Below, in pieces: positions 50,169-59,075 of a stretch of DNA of 64,000 nt (positions within the stretch are counted from its first letter, which is position 1; each line of letters starts with the position of its first letter). The DNA comes from Saccharothrix violaceirubra (GTDB lineage: Bacteria > Actinomycetota > Actinomycetes > Mycobacteriales > Pseudonocardiaceae), in NCBI RefSeq assembly GCF_014203755.1, contig NZ_JACHJS010000001.1, forward strand, positions 806,001 to 870,000, given 5' to 3'. Both the position numbers and the translations under genes were made by a program. The notes beneath the pieces are model-generated. The model was not told the origin of the DNA. It saw only the letters and a program-made list of their open reading frames with translations, and made no database searches.

Positions 50169-51059
50169 TCATGGTGCCGGGGTCCAGGCCCAGGGGCGAC
50201 TTCCCACGCGGTGGCGCAGGCAATCGACCCTCGATCGGGCTTCGTCGCGGGCGGCGGGGTGTTCGGTGGCCCGCTGGGCGAGGTAGCAGGTCATGCGGAG
50301 TTCGCGGATGTCGCGCAGCAGGGAGAACCCGGCCCAGGTAGTCACGTCGTGGCCGTAGCGGCGGCAGAAGTCGTGGTAGTCCGCGGCGGTGACCCACCCG
50401 AAGCTGGTGTGTTTGATCGCGGTGCTGACCAGGTCCCATTCGGGTGGTCCGACGGCGCAGCGTTCCAGGTCGAGCAACACGACCCGTCTGTCGGCGGTGG
50501 CGACGACGTTGCCGACCCAGGCATCGCCGTGCACCACGCGGGCCGGCAGCCCCGGAGGGAGGTCGAGGTAGCGGTCTTCGAGAGTGCGCAGGTGAGCGCG
50601 CAGCCAGTGCCGGTCCTGCGCGGGCAGGGTGAGGGCGGAATCGATCCGGTCGCGCAGCCGGACGAAGGGGTCCAGGTCCCCCAGCGGTAGGTCGTCGGGG
50701 ACGGGCAGGTCGTGCAGGCGACGGATCGCCCCGGCGACTTCGGCGGGGGTGCCGTGGCGGTGCGGGGGAAGCTCTTCCCAGAACGTCGCCGCGCGGTCGC
50801 CGGACAGGATGGGCTGGGCCACGGAGTCGAGGGCGCGGACGGCGGGGACGTCGTGGTCGGCGAGCCAGCGGGCGATCCGGATCTCCTTCTCGGCTGCGTG
50901 GTGCTGGCCGGGACGGCTGATGCGGACGACGATGCCGCCGGGCAGGCGGTAGACCGCGTTCTCGCCCAACCGGACCGGTTCCGCTTCGGCGGGGTCGAGT
51001 CCGAGCCTCGCGCAGGCGTCGACGAGCGCGCGGCCGAGGTCGTCGGAAGTCGGGCTCAC
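50169..51059 (-). CDS. aminoglycoside-phosphotransferase-like (APH) protein
   Basis: A 296-residue kinase-fold protein beginning VSPTSDDLGRALVDACARLG. Nucleotide loop AVYRLPGGIVVRIS, then HHAAEKEIRIARWLADHDVP; Brenner motif RVVHGDAWVGNVVATAD (HxDxxxxN) and the metal-binding VVLLDLERCAVGPPEWDL. GTG 51059 overlaps the XRE regulator stop by GTGA. APH-type genes next to XRE-TPR regulators are frequent near FxLD lanthipeptide clusters; a small-molecule or peptide kinase function is possible rather than antibiotic resistance. Confidence 0.88.
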   Translation of the reverse strand: MSPTSDDLGRALVDACARLGLDPAEAEPVRLGENAVYRLPGGIVVRISRPGQHHAAEKEIRIARWLADHDVPAVRALDSVAQPILSGDRAATFWEELPPHRHGTPAEVAGAIRRLHDLPVPDDLPLGDLDPFVRLRDRIDSALTLPAQDRHWLRAHLRTLEDRYLDLPPGLPARVVHGDAWVGNVVATADRRVVLLDLERCAVGPPEWDLVSTAIKHTSFGWVTAADYHDFCRRYGHDVTTWAGFSLLRDIRELRMTCYLAQRATEHPAARDEARSRVDCLRHRVGSRPWAWTPAP

Positions 51060-52369
51060 GAGGCCAGGACTGCGGCGGTGATCCGGTGTCTCAGCAGTCC
51101 GACTTCCGGGGTCGTCCGGTGCCGTAGGCCGTAGCGGGCGAGTTCGCGCAGGTCGTCGGCGGCGCGGCGGGATCGCAGGGCGCCGGCGGCGTCCAACGCC
51201 GAGGAGCCGATCGCGGCGGCCTCGCGGGGGTCGTCGGTGGCCATCGTCAGCGTGGCGAGCTTGATCCGCGACATGGTGCGGGACCGGGCGAAGGCGTCGG
51301 TGTGCCCGGCGACCGCGCTCGCCAGCCGTGCCGTGGCCTTGTCGGCGGAACGTCCGCCCACCGCGAGGTCGAACAGGGCGTGCCCGGTGTCCCCGTGGTG
51401 TTGGGCGGTGTCGTAGTAGGCCATCCACGGCGGGTCCTCGGCGGGGGCGGCGTGGGCGAAGTGGTCGTCGGCGGTTCCCACCGCGACCAGGGTGTCGCGC
51501 ACGCGCCCCATCTTGGCCAGCGCACGGGCGTGTGCGGTGTGGAGCATCGCGCGTTCAGTGGGGGTGAGCCGGTCGGCGCGGACCAGGGCGTGTTCGGTCA
51601 GGGTCAGGCCCTCGTCGGGTTTGCCCAGCCAGATCGCCTGCCGGGCCATCGAGGACAGGATCTTGGCGCGCAGGTGCCAGTCGTCGGCCTCCTCCGCGCA
51701 GGCGAGCGCGAAGCCGAACACGCGACGGGCGTCGTCGTGGGCGTAGCCGTCGAAGGCCATGAACCCGCACGTGTGGGCGAGGTAGCCCACCGCGCTGTGC
51801 AGCGGGCCGTGCAGTCGTGCCGGGTAGGCGGTCTCCAACAGGCCGGCGGAGAAGCGGAGCTGGGCGAGCACGGCCTCGCGGGTCAGCCCGCCGCCGTAGG
51901 TGTGATCCCACCCGGCGAACACCCGGGCCGCGGTGTGGACCTGCTCGATCTCGGTCCGCCCGATCCGGGCGGGCACGGGAGTGGGCTCGTTGCCCTCCAG
52001 TAGCGCAGTCACCGGCGCCAGCGCGAGGGAACCGACTCCGAGGGCGGCGGTACGCAGGAACTGCTTGCGGTCCACGGTCGACAGCTTTACCACCGCCCGG
52101 CGGCGGTTGCCGAACCCCAACGCGGCGTCCGTCGGCGCACCCAGGACCGCGCGCAACGCTTCCCGGTACAGCGGGCCGGGCCACCGGATCACGCCGCGTT
52201 CGAGCTTGCCGACGTAGTTGGCGTCGATCTCCACGGTGGTGCCGTGCTGCCGCCAGACATGGGCGTTGACCAGCTCGGCGAGTTCCTGTCGAGACAGGCA
52301 TTCGCCGGGATTGACCGGGGACTCGGTGCGTTCCCGCGCGGCCCGGAGTCGATCGTTCGCCGTGCGCAT
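51056..52369 (-). CDS. XRE-family regulator with TPR-like domain
   Basis: A 437-residue protein with an N-terminal helix-turn-helix: CLSRQELAELVNAHVWRQHG, ANYVGKLERGVIRWPGPLYR, EALRAVLGA. A linker with FLRTAALGVGSLALAPV is followed by helical repeats (about 150-437). Such regulators are typical next to FxLD lanthipeptide clusters and may respond to a signal bound by the TPR part. ATG 52369 has GGAAGGG 6 bases upstream. It is divergent from the small genes preceding the lanthipeptide precursor. Confidence 0.88.
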   Translation of the reverse strand: MRTANDRLRAARERTESPVNPGECLSRQELAELVNAHVWRQHGTTVEIDANYVGKLERGVIRWPGPLYREALRAVLGAPTDAALGFGNRRRAVVKLSTVDRKQFLRTAALGVGSLALAPVTALLEGNEPTPVPARIGRTEIEQVHTAARVFAGWDHTYGGGLTREAVLAQLRFSAGLLETAYPARLHGPLHSAVGYLAHTCGFMAFDGYAHDDARRVFGFALACAEEADDWHLRAKILSSMARQAIWLGKPDEGLTLTEHALVRADRLTPTERAMLHTAHARALAKMGRVRDTLVAVGTADDHFAHAAPAEDPPWMAYYDTAQHHGDTGHALFDLAVGGRSADKATARLASAVAGHTDAFARSRTMSRIKLATLTMATDDPREAAAIGSSALDAAGALRSRRAADDLRELARYGLRHRTTPEVGLLRHRITAAVLAS

Positions 52370-52534
52370 GGCCGACCCTTCCGGTGGTGTGACCGGCGCC
52401 ATCGTGGCACAGGTCGTGGCCGCATCCGTACGGGTCGTGACGAGGGGAGGATCGCAACCCTCCCCGAACCCTCCCCTTGACCTCCCCGGAACCCTGGGCT
52501 GTCCGTGGGACGAATCGGGACGATCGTCGACGCC

Positions 52535-52681
52535 ATGACCCGCATCGCGTTTCGGACCGGCGGAACCACCGCCGGACATCCCGGCGCGCCCACCGCTTCG
52601 TGCCCGACGGCGATGGTGCGTGTGTCCGACAACCCGTCCGAGGCCGGCGATCGCCTGCCGGTGCGCGGCGCCGCAGCGTGA
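52535..52681 (+). CDS. 48-residue small protein divergent from the XRE gene
   Basis: ATG 52535 opens MTRIAFRTGGTTAGHPGAPT, then SCPTAMVRVSDNPSEAGDRL and a stop at 52681. Small proteins beginning with TxIxFRxGxTxxG accompany XRE regulators in Pseudonocardiaceae, where they resemble DUF397-like partners. No clear ribosome site. Call rests on that resemblance and position. Confidence 0.4.
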   Translation: MTRIAFRTGGTTAGHPGAPTASCPTAMVRVSDNPSEAGDRLPVRGAAA

Positions 52682-52685
52682 CCCG

Positions 52686-52913
52686 ATGGACACCTCCCGC
52701 CGGATCGTCGCCGTCGTCGTCGCCGTCGACAGCCCTGCCGGGCGGGTCGTCGAGGCGATCGACGACCTGGCCGCCCACCTGCCCGGCACGGACCGACCGC
52801 AGGACTGCCCGCTGTGTTCCTGGCATCCACCGCCCACGTCTCGACCGTCCTCCCGGGTCGGGCCCGAGCGACGGACGGACCCCTGGTTCGCCGCCGGGTC
52901 CGCCGAGGGATGA
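52686..52913 (+). CDS. 75-residue small hypothetical protein
   Basis: ATG 52686 (MDTSRRIVAVVVAVDSPAGR) follows the previous small frame by four bases. It continues VVEAIDDLAAHLPGTDRPQD and has a CPLC pair. The first 45 residues look like a genuine folded segment; the rest is proline/arginine-rich. Possibly coupled to the gene before it and part of the lanthipeptide cluster. Unrecognised. Confidence 0.4.
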   Translation: MDTSRRIVAVVVAVDSPAGRVVEAIDDLAAHLPGTDRPQDCPLCSWHPPPTSRPSSRVGPERRTDPWFAAGSAEG

Positions 52914-53299
52914 GCGCCCGGTTTCCGCGGTGGAGATCGAGGTTGTCTTGGCGCCTCGACCGTCCGAGTCACCGACGACGGGCCTCCCGCGGCCGGTTCC
53001 GGCGGACCTGCGGCAGCCGCCGACCGGTCGACCGTCGCGGTGCCGGGGGCTTCATGACCGGGGAGGCGCGCCCCCGCATCCCGGCGCGTCTCCCCGGGAC
53101 CCCTACGCGAACCTGCGCGGCCACCGCCGCCCGATCCCGGTTCGCCGCCGAATGCTCCGTCCGTGGGCACGGTGCCCGAACCGGCACCGGAGAGGAGTGC
53201 AGCGGGAACGATCACCACCACGACACCACGACGACCGGCGGGCCGATATACGGCCCCGCCACCGAACCGGCCTGTGCGGCCGACGAAGGAGTTGCACAC
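52914..53299. other. upstream region of the lanthipeptide precursor
   Basis: About 385 bases where several frames are open owing to high GC, but none shows a known domain or ribosome site. GGAACGATCACCACCACGAC near 53206 and AACCGGCCTGTGCGGCCGAC near 53265 may belong to the precursor promoter. No firm element assigned. Confidence 0.4.
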
Positions 53300-53455
53300 G
53301 TGACCACCGCTGCAATCGACGCCCCCGCCACCGACGTGTTCGACCTGGACGTGCGGGTCGAGACCCGACGGGTGGAGACCGAGGCCGCCGCCTGCCAGAC
53401 CGACGACGGATGCGGGCACACCTGCGAGCTGTCGGCCTGCCACTCGCAACGTTGA
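53300..53455 (+). CDS. FxLD-family class I lanthipeptide precursor
   Basis: A 51-residue precursor. The leader carries the family motif FDLD (residues 14-17, VFDLDVRVE). The core region after ETEAAA has four cysteines and several Ser/Thr: CQTDDGCGHTCELSACHSQR. Thr34, Thr41, Ser45 and Ser49 can be dehydrated and joined to Cys32, 38, 42 and 47 by LanB and LanC. The CGxTC...C spacing is the one recognised in FxLD peptides. GTG 53300 has AAGGAG 8 bases upstream. A strong hairpin follows, separating it from lanB. Confidence 0.85.
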   Translation: MTTAAIDAPATDVFDLDVRVETRRVETEAAACQTDDGCGHTCELSACHSQR

Positions 53456-53461
53456 CCAACC

Positions 53462-53494
53462 CCTCGGGACCGGGCGGCACGCCCGGTCCCGAGG
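53462..53494 (+). terminator. 15-bp perfect hairpin between precursor and lanB
   Basis: CCTCGGGACCGGGCG pairs exactly with CGCCCGGTCCCGAGG around the loop GCA. It begins 6 bases after the precursor stop and ends 7 bases before the lanB ribosome site. It probably works as a partial terminator or 3' stabiliser giving more precursor mRNA than enzyme mRNA. Confidence 0.8.
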
Positions 53495-53513
53495 ACCGGG
53501 GGAGGAGGTGGGG

Positions 53514-56483
53514 ATGCCCGCCGAAGACGACTACCGACACCACGGGACCGGTGTGCTGCGGGCGGCGGCACAGACCGTCGCCGTCGACCGCTGGCCCGAT
53601 CCCGACGACGCGGACGACTGCCGATCGTGGCTGGCCGACGCCTGGACGCTGCCGGGCATCGCGGCGGCCGTCCGCCACGCCAGCCCCGTCCTGAGCCGAC
53701 GCGTGGAGGCCATCCTGACCGCAGACACCGTCACCGCCCGGGACCTGAACCGGGCGACGTCTGCGGTGATCCGCTATGTGCTGCGCGCGGACGGCCGCTC
53801 GACCCCGTTCGGCACCTTCGCCGGGGTCGGCACGGTCTCGGTCGGCGACTCCGCCCACGTCGCCTGGCGCCCGGACCACCGCCCGGTCGTCCGCGCCGAG
53901 GCACGCTGGCTGCACGAAGTGGTACGTCGACTCGAACAGTGCCCGGAGCTGGTGGCCCGCCTGGACGTCACGGTCGACGACACGGCCGAGGTCCGCGCCG
54001 GACGGTGGATTTCCCCCGGTCCCGAGACCGTCAGCGTCCGCCTGACCTCCGCGGTCGAACTCGTGCGGGAACAGGCCCGCACGCCGGTGCGCTTCGGTGA
54101 ACTGGCCGACGCGCTCCGACGTGCCTTCCCGACCGCCGGCGACCCGACCGGCGTGCTGTCGTCCTTGCTGCGCCACGGTTTCCTGCTGACCTCGCTGCGC
54201 GCCCCGGGCACGGTCACCGACCCGTTGGGCCACCTCGTGGACCGGTTGCGCCACGCCGACGCCGCCGGCTCGCCGATGGCGCGCCTGGCCGACGACCTGG
54301 TCCACATCCACCGGCAGATCCGCGCCCACAACGACGTGCCCGACGAACAGGCCCGCATCCGCCTGGCTGACCGGATGCGGCAGGTCGCCGACTCGGTGCG
54401 CACGCCGCTGTCGGTGGACCTGCGGTTGGACGCGCACGTGCGACTGCCGCACGCCGTCGCCGAGGAGATGTGCCGCGCCGCCGGGGTGCTGGCCCGGCTC
54501 GTCCGGCAGAACACCGGAAGCAGGGACTGGCGCGACTACTTCGCCGCGTTCGTCGAACGCCACGGAACAGGAACGCTCGTACCGGTGGCCGACGTCGTCG
54601 ACCGGGACCACGGCATCGGGCTGCCCGGCGGCTATCCCGGCGGCGCCCCACAGTCCGGGCGGCACGTGTTCTCCGACCGCGACGCCCTGCTGCTGGCGGT
54701 GGCGACCGAAGCGACCGCCCGCGGCGACAGCGAGGTCAACCTGGACGACGCGTTGGTCGACCGGCTCGCCGCCGTGTGCGGGGGAAGGGAGGAGATCCCG
54801 CCCCACCTGGACCTGGGTGCCCAGGTCCACGCCACCGGACCCGACGCGCTCGACCGGGGCGAATTCACACTCACCGTCGCACCCGGCCGCGCCGCCGGCA
54901 CCCTGACCTCCCGCTTCACCACCCTCCTCCCGGAGGCCGCACTCGACACGGTGTTCAGCGCGTTGCCGACCACCACCACCGACGCCGTCCCCGCGCAACT
55001 GTCGTTCACCCCGATCCACCCGTCGGCGGAGAACGTGTGCCGAGTGCCCGCCTACCTGCCGCAGCGGGTGTCGATCGGCGAGTACGCCGACGACGACGCG
55101 ATCCGGCTGGACGACCTCGCGATCACCGCCGACCGGCACCGGCTGCACCTGGTCAGCCTGTCCCGGCGCAGGGTCGTGGAACCCCAGGTGCTGCACGCGC
55201 TGGCGCCCAAGCAGCAGCCGGTGGCCGCCCGCCTGGTCGGCGAGCTGGCCCGTGCGCTGGACCCGGGGTGGATCGGGTTCGACTGGGGACCGGTGGCCGA
55301 GACGCTGCCGTTCCGTCCGCGCGTGCGGTCGGGCCGCGCGATCCTGGCGGCGGCGAGCTGGCGGCTCACCGCGACGGACCTGCCCGAGGCACCCGACGCC
55401 CACGACGAGGCCCTGGCCCGCTGGCGGGCGACGTGGCGCTGCCCCGCACGCGTCCGACTCCGCGACTTCGACCAGTTGCTTCCCCTCGACCTCGACGTGC
55501 CGGCCCATCGGCGGATCGTGTACCGGCACCTGCGCCGCCACGACCACGCCGTGCTGCTCGAAGGCGTCGATCCGGCTGCCGACGGGTGGATCGGTGGCCA
55601 CGCCCACAGCGTCGTGCTGCCGCTGACCACCACCAGGCCACCCGCACCGGCCGTGCCCGTGCACGCCCTGCCCGTCCTCACCGCCGGACACGGCCACCCG
55701 CCCGGCGCCCCCGGCTCGTCGTGGTTGTACGCCAAGCTGTTCGTACCGGCCGACCGGATGGACCACCTGCTCGCCCAGGAGTTCCCCGCACTGCTGGACG
55801 ATCTCGCCGGCAGACCCTGGTGGTTCGTCCGCTACCCCCGCCCACGCGACGGCGAGGAACCGGACCACCTGCGGCTGCGAATCCGCGTCCACGACGACGC
55901 GACCGCGGTGTTCACCGCCGTCGCCGGGTGGGCCGCCGGGCTTCGCGCCCGAGGCCGGATCGGCCGGTTCGCCCTCGACACCTACTTCCCCGAGATCGGC
56001 CGCTACCACGCCATCACCGCCGCCGAGGACGTGTTCGCCACGGACTCCCGCGCGGTCCTCGCCGGGCTCGTCCACCCGCCCGACGACGACCTCGCGGCCA
56101 CCGTGCCGACCGCGCTGACGATGTTCGACCTCGCCACAGCGTTCCTCGGCAGCCGCACCTCGGCAGCGGACTGGCTGCACCGGTCGAGTCCGGCCGCGTC
56201 GCCGGAACGCGCGGACGTCACCGCGATCACGCGCCTCGTCCGGGAAGGGCGCCCCGCCCCGGCCTCCCGGGACGTCACCGAAGCCCGCGAAGCACGGGCC
56301 GGGGCGCTCGCGCGCTACCGGCACGCCCTTCCCGAGACCGCCGACGTCGACGCGGTTCTGCACTCCCTGCTCCACATGCACCACAACCGCGCGCTCGGCG
56401 TCGACCGCGACCGCGAGGCGGTGTGCCTGAGACTGGCCCGGCAGGCAGCCGCCACCTGGCGCGCGACCGGGACGACGCGATGA
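53514..56483 (+). CDS. lanB: lantibiotic dehydratase LanB (full-length, FxLD cluster)
   Basis: A 989-residue class I dehydratase that glutamylates Ser/Thr from glutamyl-tRNA and then eliminates glutamate. N-terminal glutamylation domain (about 1-690) includes VIRYVLRADGRSTPFGTFAG, the hallmark RxSPFGTF box, and SVDLRLDAHVRLP. C-terminal elimination domain (about 700-985) includes SWLYAKLFVPADRMDHLLA, PWWFVRYPRPRDGEEPDHLR and YFPEIGRYHAITAAEDVFA. ATG 53514 is chosen since GGAGGAGG lies at 53501-53508; GTG 53508 is in frame too. Its stop overlaps the lanC ATG (ATGA). Confidence 0.94.
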   Translation: MPAEDDYRHHGTGVLRAAAQTVAVDRWPDPDDADDCRSWLADAWTLPGIAAAVRHASPVLSRRVEAILTADTVTARDLNRATSAVIRYVLRADGRSTPFGTFAGVGTVSVGDSAHVAWRPDHRPVVRAEARWLHEVVRRLEQCPELVARLDVTVDDTAEVRAGRWISPGPETVSVRLTSAVELVREQARTPVRFGELADALRRAFPTAGDPTGVLSSLLRHGFLLTSLRAPGTVTDPLGHLVDRLRHADAAGSPMARLADDLVHIHRQIRAHNDVPDEQARIRLADRMRQVADSVRTPLSVDLRLDAHVRLPHAVAEEMCRAAGVLARLVRQNTGSRDWRDYFAAFVERHGTGTLVPVADVVDRDHGIGLPGGYPGGAPQSGRHVFSDRDALLLAVATEATARGDSEVNLDDALVDRLAAVCGGREEIPPHLDLGAQVHATGPDALDRGEFTLTVAPGRAAGTLTSRFTTLLPEAALDTVFSALPTTTTDAVPAQLSFTPIHPSAENVCRVPAYLPQRVSIGEYADDDAIRLDDLAITADRHRLHLVSLSRRRVVEPQVLHALAPKQQPVAARLVGELARALDPGWIGFDWGPVAETLPFRPRVRSGRAILAAASWRLTATDLPEAPDAHDEALARWRATWRCPARVRLRDFDQLLPLDLDVPAHRRIVYRHLRRHDHAVLLEGVDPAADGWIGGHAHSVVLPLTTTRPPAPAVPVHALPVLTAGHGHPPGAPGSSWLYAKLFVPADRMDHLLAQEFPALLDDLAGRPWWFVRYPRPRDGEEPDHLRLRIRVHDDATAVFTAVAGWAAGLRARGRIGRFALDTYFPEIGRYHAITAAEDVFATDSRAVLAGLVHPPDDDLAATVPTALTMFDLATAFLGSRTSAADWLHRSSPAASPERADVTAITRLVREGRPAPASRDVTEAREARAGALARYRHALPETADVDAVLHSLLHMHHNRALGVDRDREAVCLRLARQAAATWRATGTTR

Positions 56484-57619
56484 GCGACCCGCACGCCTCC
56501 GTCGGGACGCGGGACACGCGGTGGGCGCAGTCGCTGGCCGACGGCGCGGCGGGCACCGCCCTGCTGCACCTGGAGCAGGGCGAGGAACCCCGCGCCCTGC
56601 TCCAGTCGATGGTCGCCGACCCGGTCCGGGCACACCCCGACCAGGCCACGCTGTTCGACGGCGCCCCCGCGGTGGCGTTCACCCTCGCCGCGACCCGGCA
56701 CCACGGCCCCTTGGCCGTCCTCGACCGGCACGTGGACGCGATCACCCGGTCCCGCCTGGACGCGGCGCACCACCGGATCGACTCCGGCCGACTGCCCCAC
56801 AAGCGGGAGTTCGACCTCGTCGCCGGCCTGACCGGACTGGGCGCCTACCTCCTCCGACGGCACACCCCCGACCGCCGGGACACGCCGTTGGCCGACGTGC
56901 TCGCCTACCTCGTGCGCCTGACCGAACCCCGCACGGACGGACTACCCGGCTGGTGGGCCGCCGACGGCCCCACCGGCCCCGGACCGGACTGGAGCGGCGG
57001 ACACGGCAACCTCGGGATCGCGCACGGCATCGCCGGACCATTGGCGCTGCTCGCGCTCGCGATGCGCCGCAGCGTCACCGTGCCCGGCCAGGCCGAGGCC
57101 GTCGACCGGATCTGCCGGTGGCTGGACCTCTGGCGCTGCGGCACCGGGGACCGCGCGTGGTGGCCCGGCACCGTCACCCGCGCCGAACACACCGCTGGCA
57201 CCGCACGCAACCACGGCCCGCATCGACCGAGCTGGTGCTACGGCACTCCCGGGCTGGCCCGCGCGCAACAACTCGCCGGCCTCGCACTCGACGACACCGC
57301 ACGGTGGCGCTTCGCCGGGCGGGTCCTGGCGGAGTGCCTGTCCGACCAGACGCAGACGACCCGACTCGGTGACGTGTCGCTGTGCCACGGGTGGGCCGGG
57401 GTGCTGCACACTGCGTGGCGCGCGGGCGAGCACGACGAACGGGTACGAGATCATCTTCCCCGGCTCCGGGACACGCTCGCCGACCGGCTGCGCCACGACC
57501 GGCACCCACCGCACGGACTCCTGGTGGGGGAACCCGGCGCGCGGTTGGCGTTGCGCGCCGCCACCACCGACACCCCGCCCGGCACCCGCTGGGACGCCTG
57601 CCTGCTGCTCGACGACTGA
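56480..57619 (+). CDS. lanC: lanthionine synthetase C-like cyclase LanC
   Basis: A 379-residue zinc enzyme forming thioether rings between dehydrated residues and cysteines. Zinc and active-site motifs: SGGHGNLGIAHGIAGPLALL, HRPSWCYGTPGLARAQ (Cys ligand) and SLCHGWAGVLHTAW (Cys-His ligands). These are the three LanC signatures in the right order. ATG 56480 overlaps lanB. It follows the same transcript and acts on the FxLD precursor. Confidence 0.94.
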   Translation: MSDPHASVGTRDTRWAQSLADGAAGTALLHLEQGEEPRALLQSMVADPVRAHPDQATLFDGAPAVAFTLAATRHHGPLAVLDRHVDAITRSRLDAAHHRIDSGRLPHKREFDLVAGLTGLGAYLLRRHTPDRRDTPLADVLAYLVRLTEPRTDGLPGWWAADGPTGPGPDWSGGHGNLGIAHGIAGPLALLALAMRRSVTVPGQAEAVDRICRWLDLWRCGTGDRAWWPGTVTRAEHTAGTARNHGPHRPSWCYGTPGLARAQQLAGLALDDTARWRFAGRVLAECLSDQTQTTRLGDVSLCHGWAGVLHTAWRAGEHDERVRDHLPRLRDTLADRLRHDRHPPHGLLVGEPGARLALRAATTDTPPGTRWDACLLLDD

Positions 57620-57647
57620 CCTCGCACCACCACACCGGAAGGACACG

Positions 57648-58874
57648 ATGGACACCGACACCACCACCTCACCGGAGGCACGGCGCGCCGAGATGGTCGC
57701 CAAGGTCCGCAAGGCGGGGTACGCCCGACGCGCGGAGGTCGAACGGGTCCTGCTCGACACCCCGCGCCACGAGTTCGTGCCCGAGGCCGACCTCGACGCC
57801 GCCTACAACCCGTGGCAGGCGGTGATCACCCACCGGTTCTCCGACGGCCGGTCCCTGTCCTGCGCGTCCGCGCCGTTCGTGGTGGCGATGATGCTCGACC
57901 AGCTCGCCGTGAACCCCGGCGACACCGTCCTGGAGATCGGCGCCGGAACCGGCTACAACGCCTCCCTGCTCGCCCGCCTGACCGGCCGCGCGGACCTGGT
58001 CACCACGATCGACATCGACCCCGACGTCACCGACCAGGCCGTCCGCAACCTGACCGCCGCCGGACACGGCGACGTGCACGTGGTCACCGGCGACGGCACC
58101 GCGGGCCACGCCGACCGCGCCCCCTACGACCGGCTCATCGTCACCGTCTCCCCGTGGGACATCCCCGACCGGTGGTGGCGCCAACTCGCACCCGAGGCCC
58201 GACTGGTCGCCCCGCTGCGCTGGCGCGGCCAGTCCCGCGGCGTCGGCCTGCGCCACCTCGACGGACGCCTGGTGTCCGACTCGATGCACCTGAGCGGCTT
58301 CGTGTACCTGGTCACCGGGGACGAGGGCGAACGCGGCGCCCCCATCACCCCGGACGGGACGGTCAATCTCCACTGGGACACCGACCAGGCCGTCGACCCC
58401 GACCTGCTGCACGGCGTCCTCGACCTTCCCCGCGCCACCTCCTGGTCCGACGTCACGATCGCCGGCGACGAACCCCACGACGGGATCTGGCTGCGCCTGA
58501 CCGTCACCGACCCCCGCGTGTGCCGCATCGACGCGCACCCCGACGTCGCACCCGAGGTGTGCGACCCGATCCAACGCTTCCGCGCCCCGACTCTGGTCGA
58601 CGGATCGTCCCTGGCCTACCTCACGTCCCGACGTCGGGAGGAAGGCGACGACGTCCGCTGGGAACTCGGCGCGATCGGCCACGGCCCCGCCGCCGCCGAA
58701 CTCGTCGAACGCCTGTGCGCCGAAGTCCGGGACTGGTCGGTCGAACGGGACGCTCGCAAGCCGACGCTCCTGATCTACCCGGCGGGCACGCCGGACGGCG
58801 ACCTGGCCGACGGCACCGTCATCGACAAGACCCACAGCCGGTTCGTGCTGACCTACGACGAGGTGCCGGCCTGA
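57648..58874 (+). CDS. FxLD-system methyltransferase (PCMT-like)
   Basis: A 408-residue S-adenosylmethionine-dependent O-methyltransferase of the protein-L-isoaspartate type, family 'methyltransferase, FxLD system'. The N-terminal half has DTVLEIGAGTGYNASLLARL (SAM loop, about residue 92), TTIDIDPDVTDQA and YDRLIVTVSPWDIPDRWW. The C-terminal 200 residues are specific to lanthipeptide-associated members. Related enzymes convert aspartate in the core to isoaspartate through an aspartimide. The core contains TDDGCG, offering Asp35 and Asp36 as candidates. ATG 57648 has GGAAGGA upstream. Confidence 0.92.
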   Translation: MDTDTTTSPEARRAEMVAKVRKAGYARRAEVERVLLDTPRHEFVPEADLDAAYNPWQAVITHRFSDGRSLSCASAPFVVAMMLDQLAVNPGDTVLEIGAGTGYNASLLARLTGRADLVTTIDIDPDVTDQAVRNLTAAGHGDVHVVTGDGTAGHADRAPYDRLIVTVSPWDIPDRWWRQLAPEARLVAPLRWRGQSRGVGLRHLDGRLVSDSMHLSGFVYLVTGDEGERGAPITPDGTVNLHWDTDQAVDPDLLHGVLDLPRATSWSDVTIAGDEPHDGIWLRLTVTDPRVCRIDAHPDVAPEVCDPIQRFRAPTLVDGSSLAYLTSRRREEGDDVRWELGAIGHGPAAAELVERLCAEVRDWSVERDARKPTLLIYPAGTPDGDLADGTVIDKTHSRFVLTYDEVPA

Positions 58875-59075
58875 CACCACGCCGGTACGGGTGGGAGACC
58901 GTCCGGTGCCCCACCCGCACCGGCGTGGGTGCCGCAGGGTGAGCGGATTCCAGGCCGAGCCGGAGTGCACACCGTCACCGACAAGAGCGGTGTCCGACGG
59001 CCTCGCGGTGGTTCGTCGACCCGAAACCGGGCTCGGCGTCGAACCGGGGGTTCGCGCAATGTCCGATAGCGCGGA

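Noticed and set aside
50169..51059. An antibiotic-resistance aminoglycoside kinase
   Set aside because: Only the general APH fold motifs are visible; genomic context is a lanthipeptide cluster, so drug resistance cannot be claimed.
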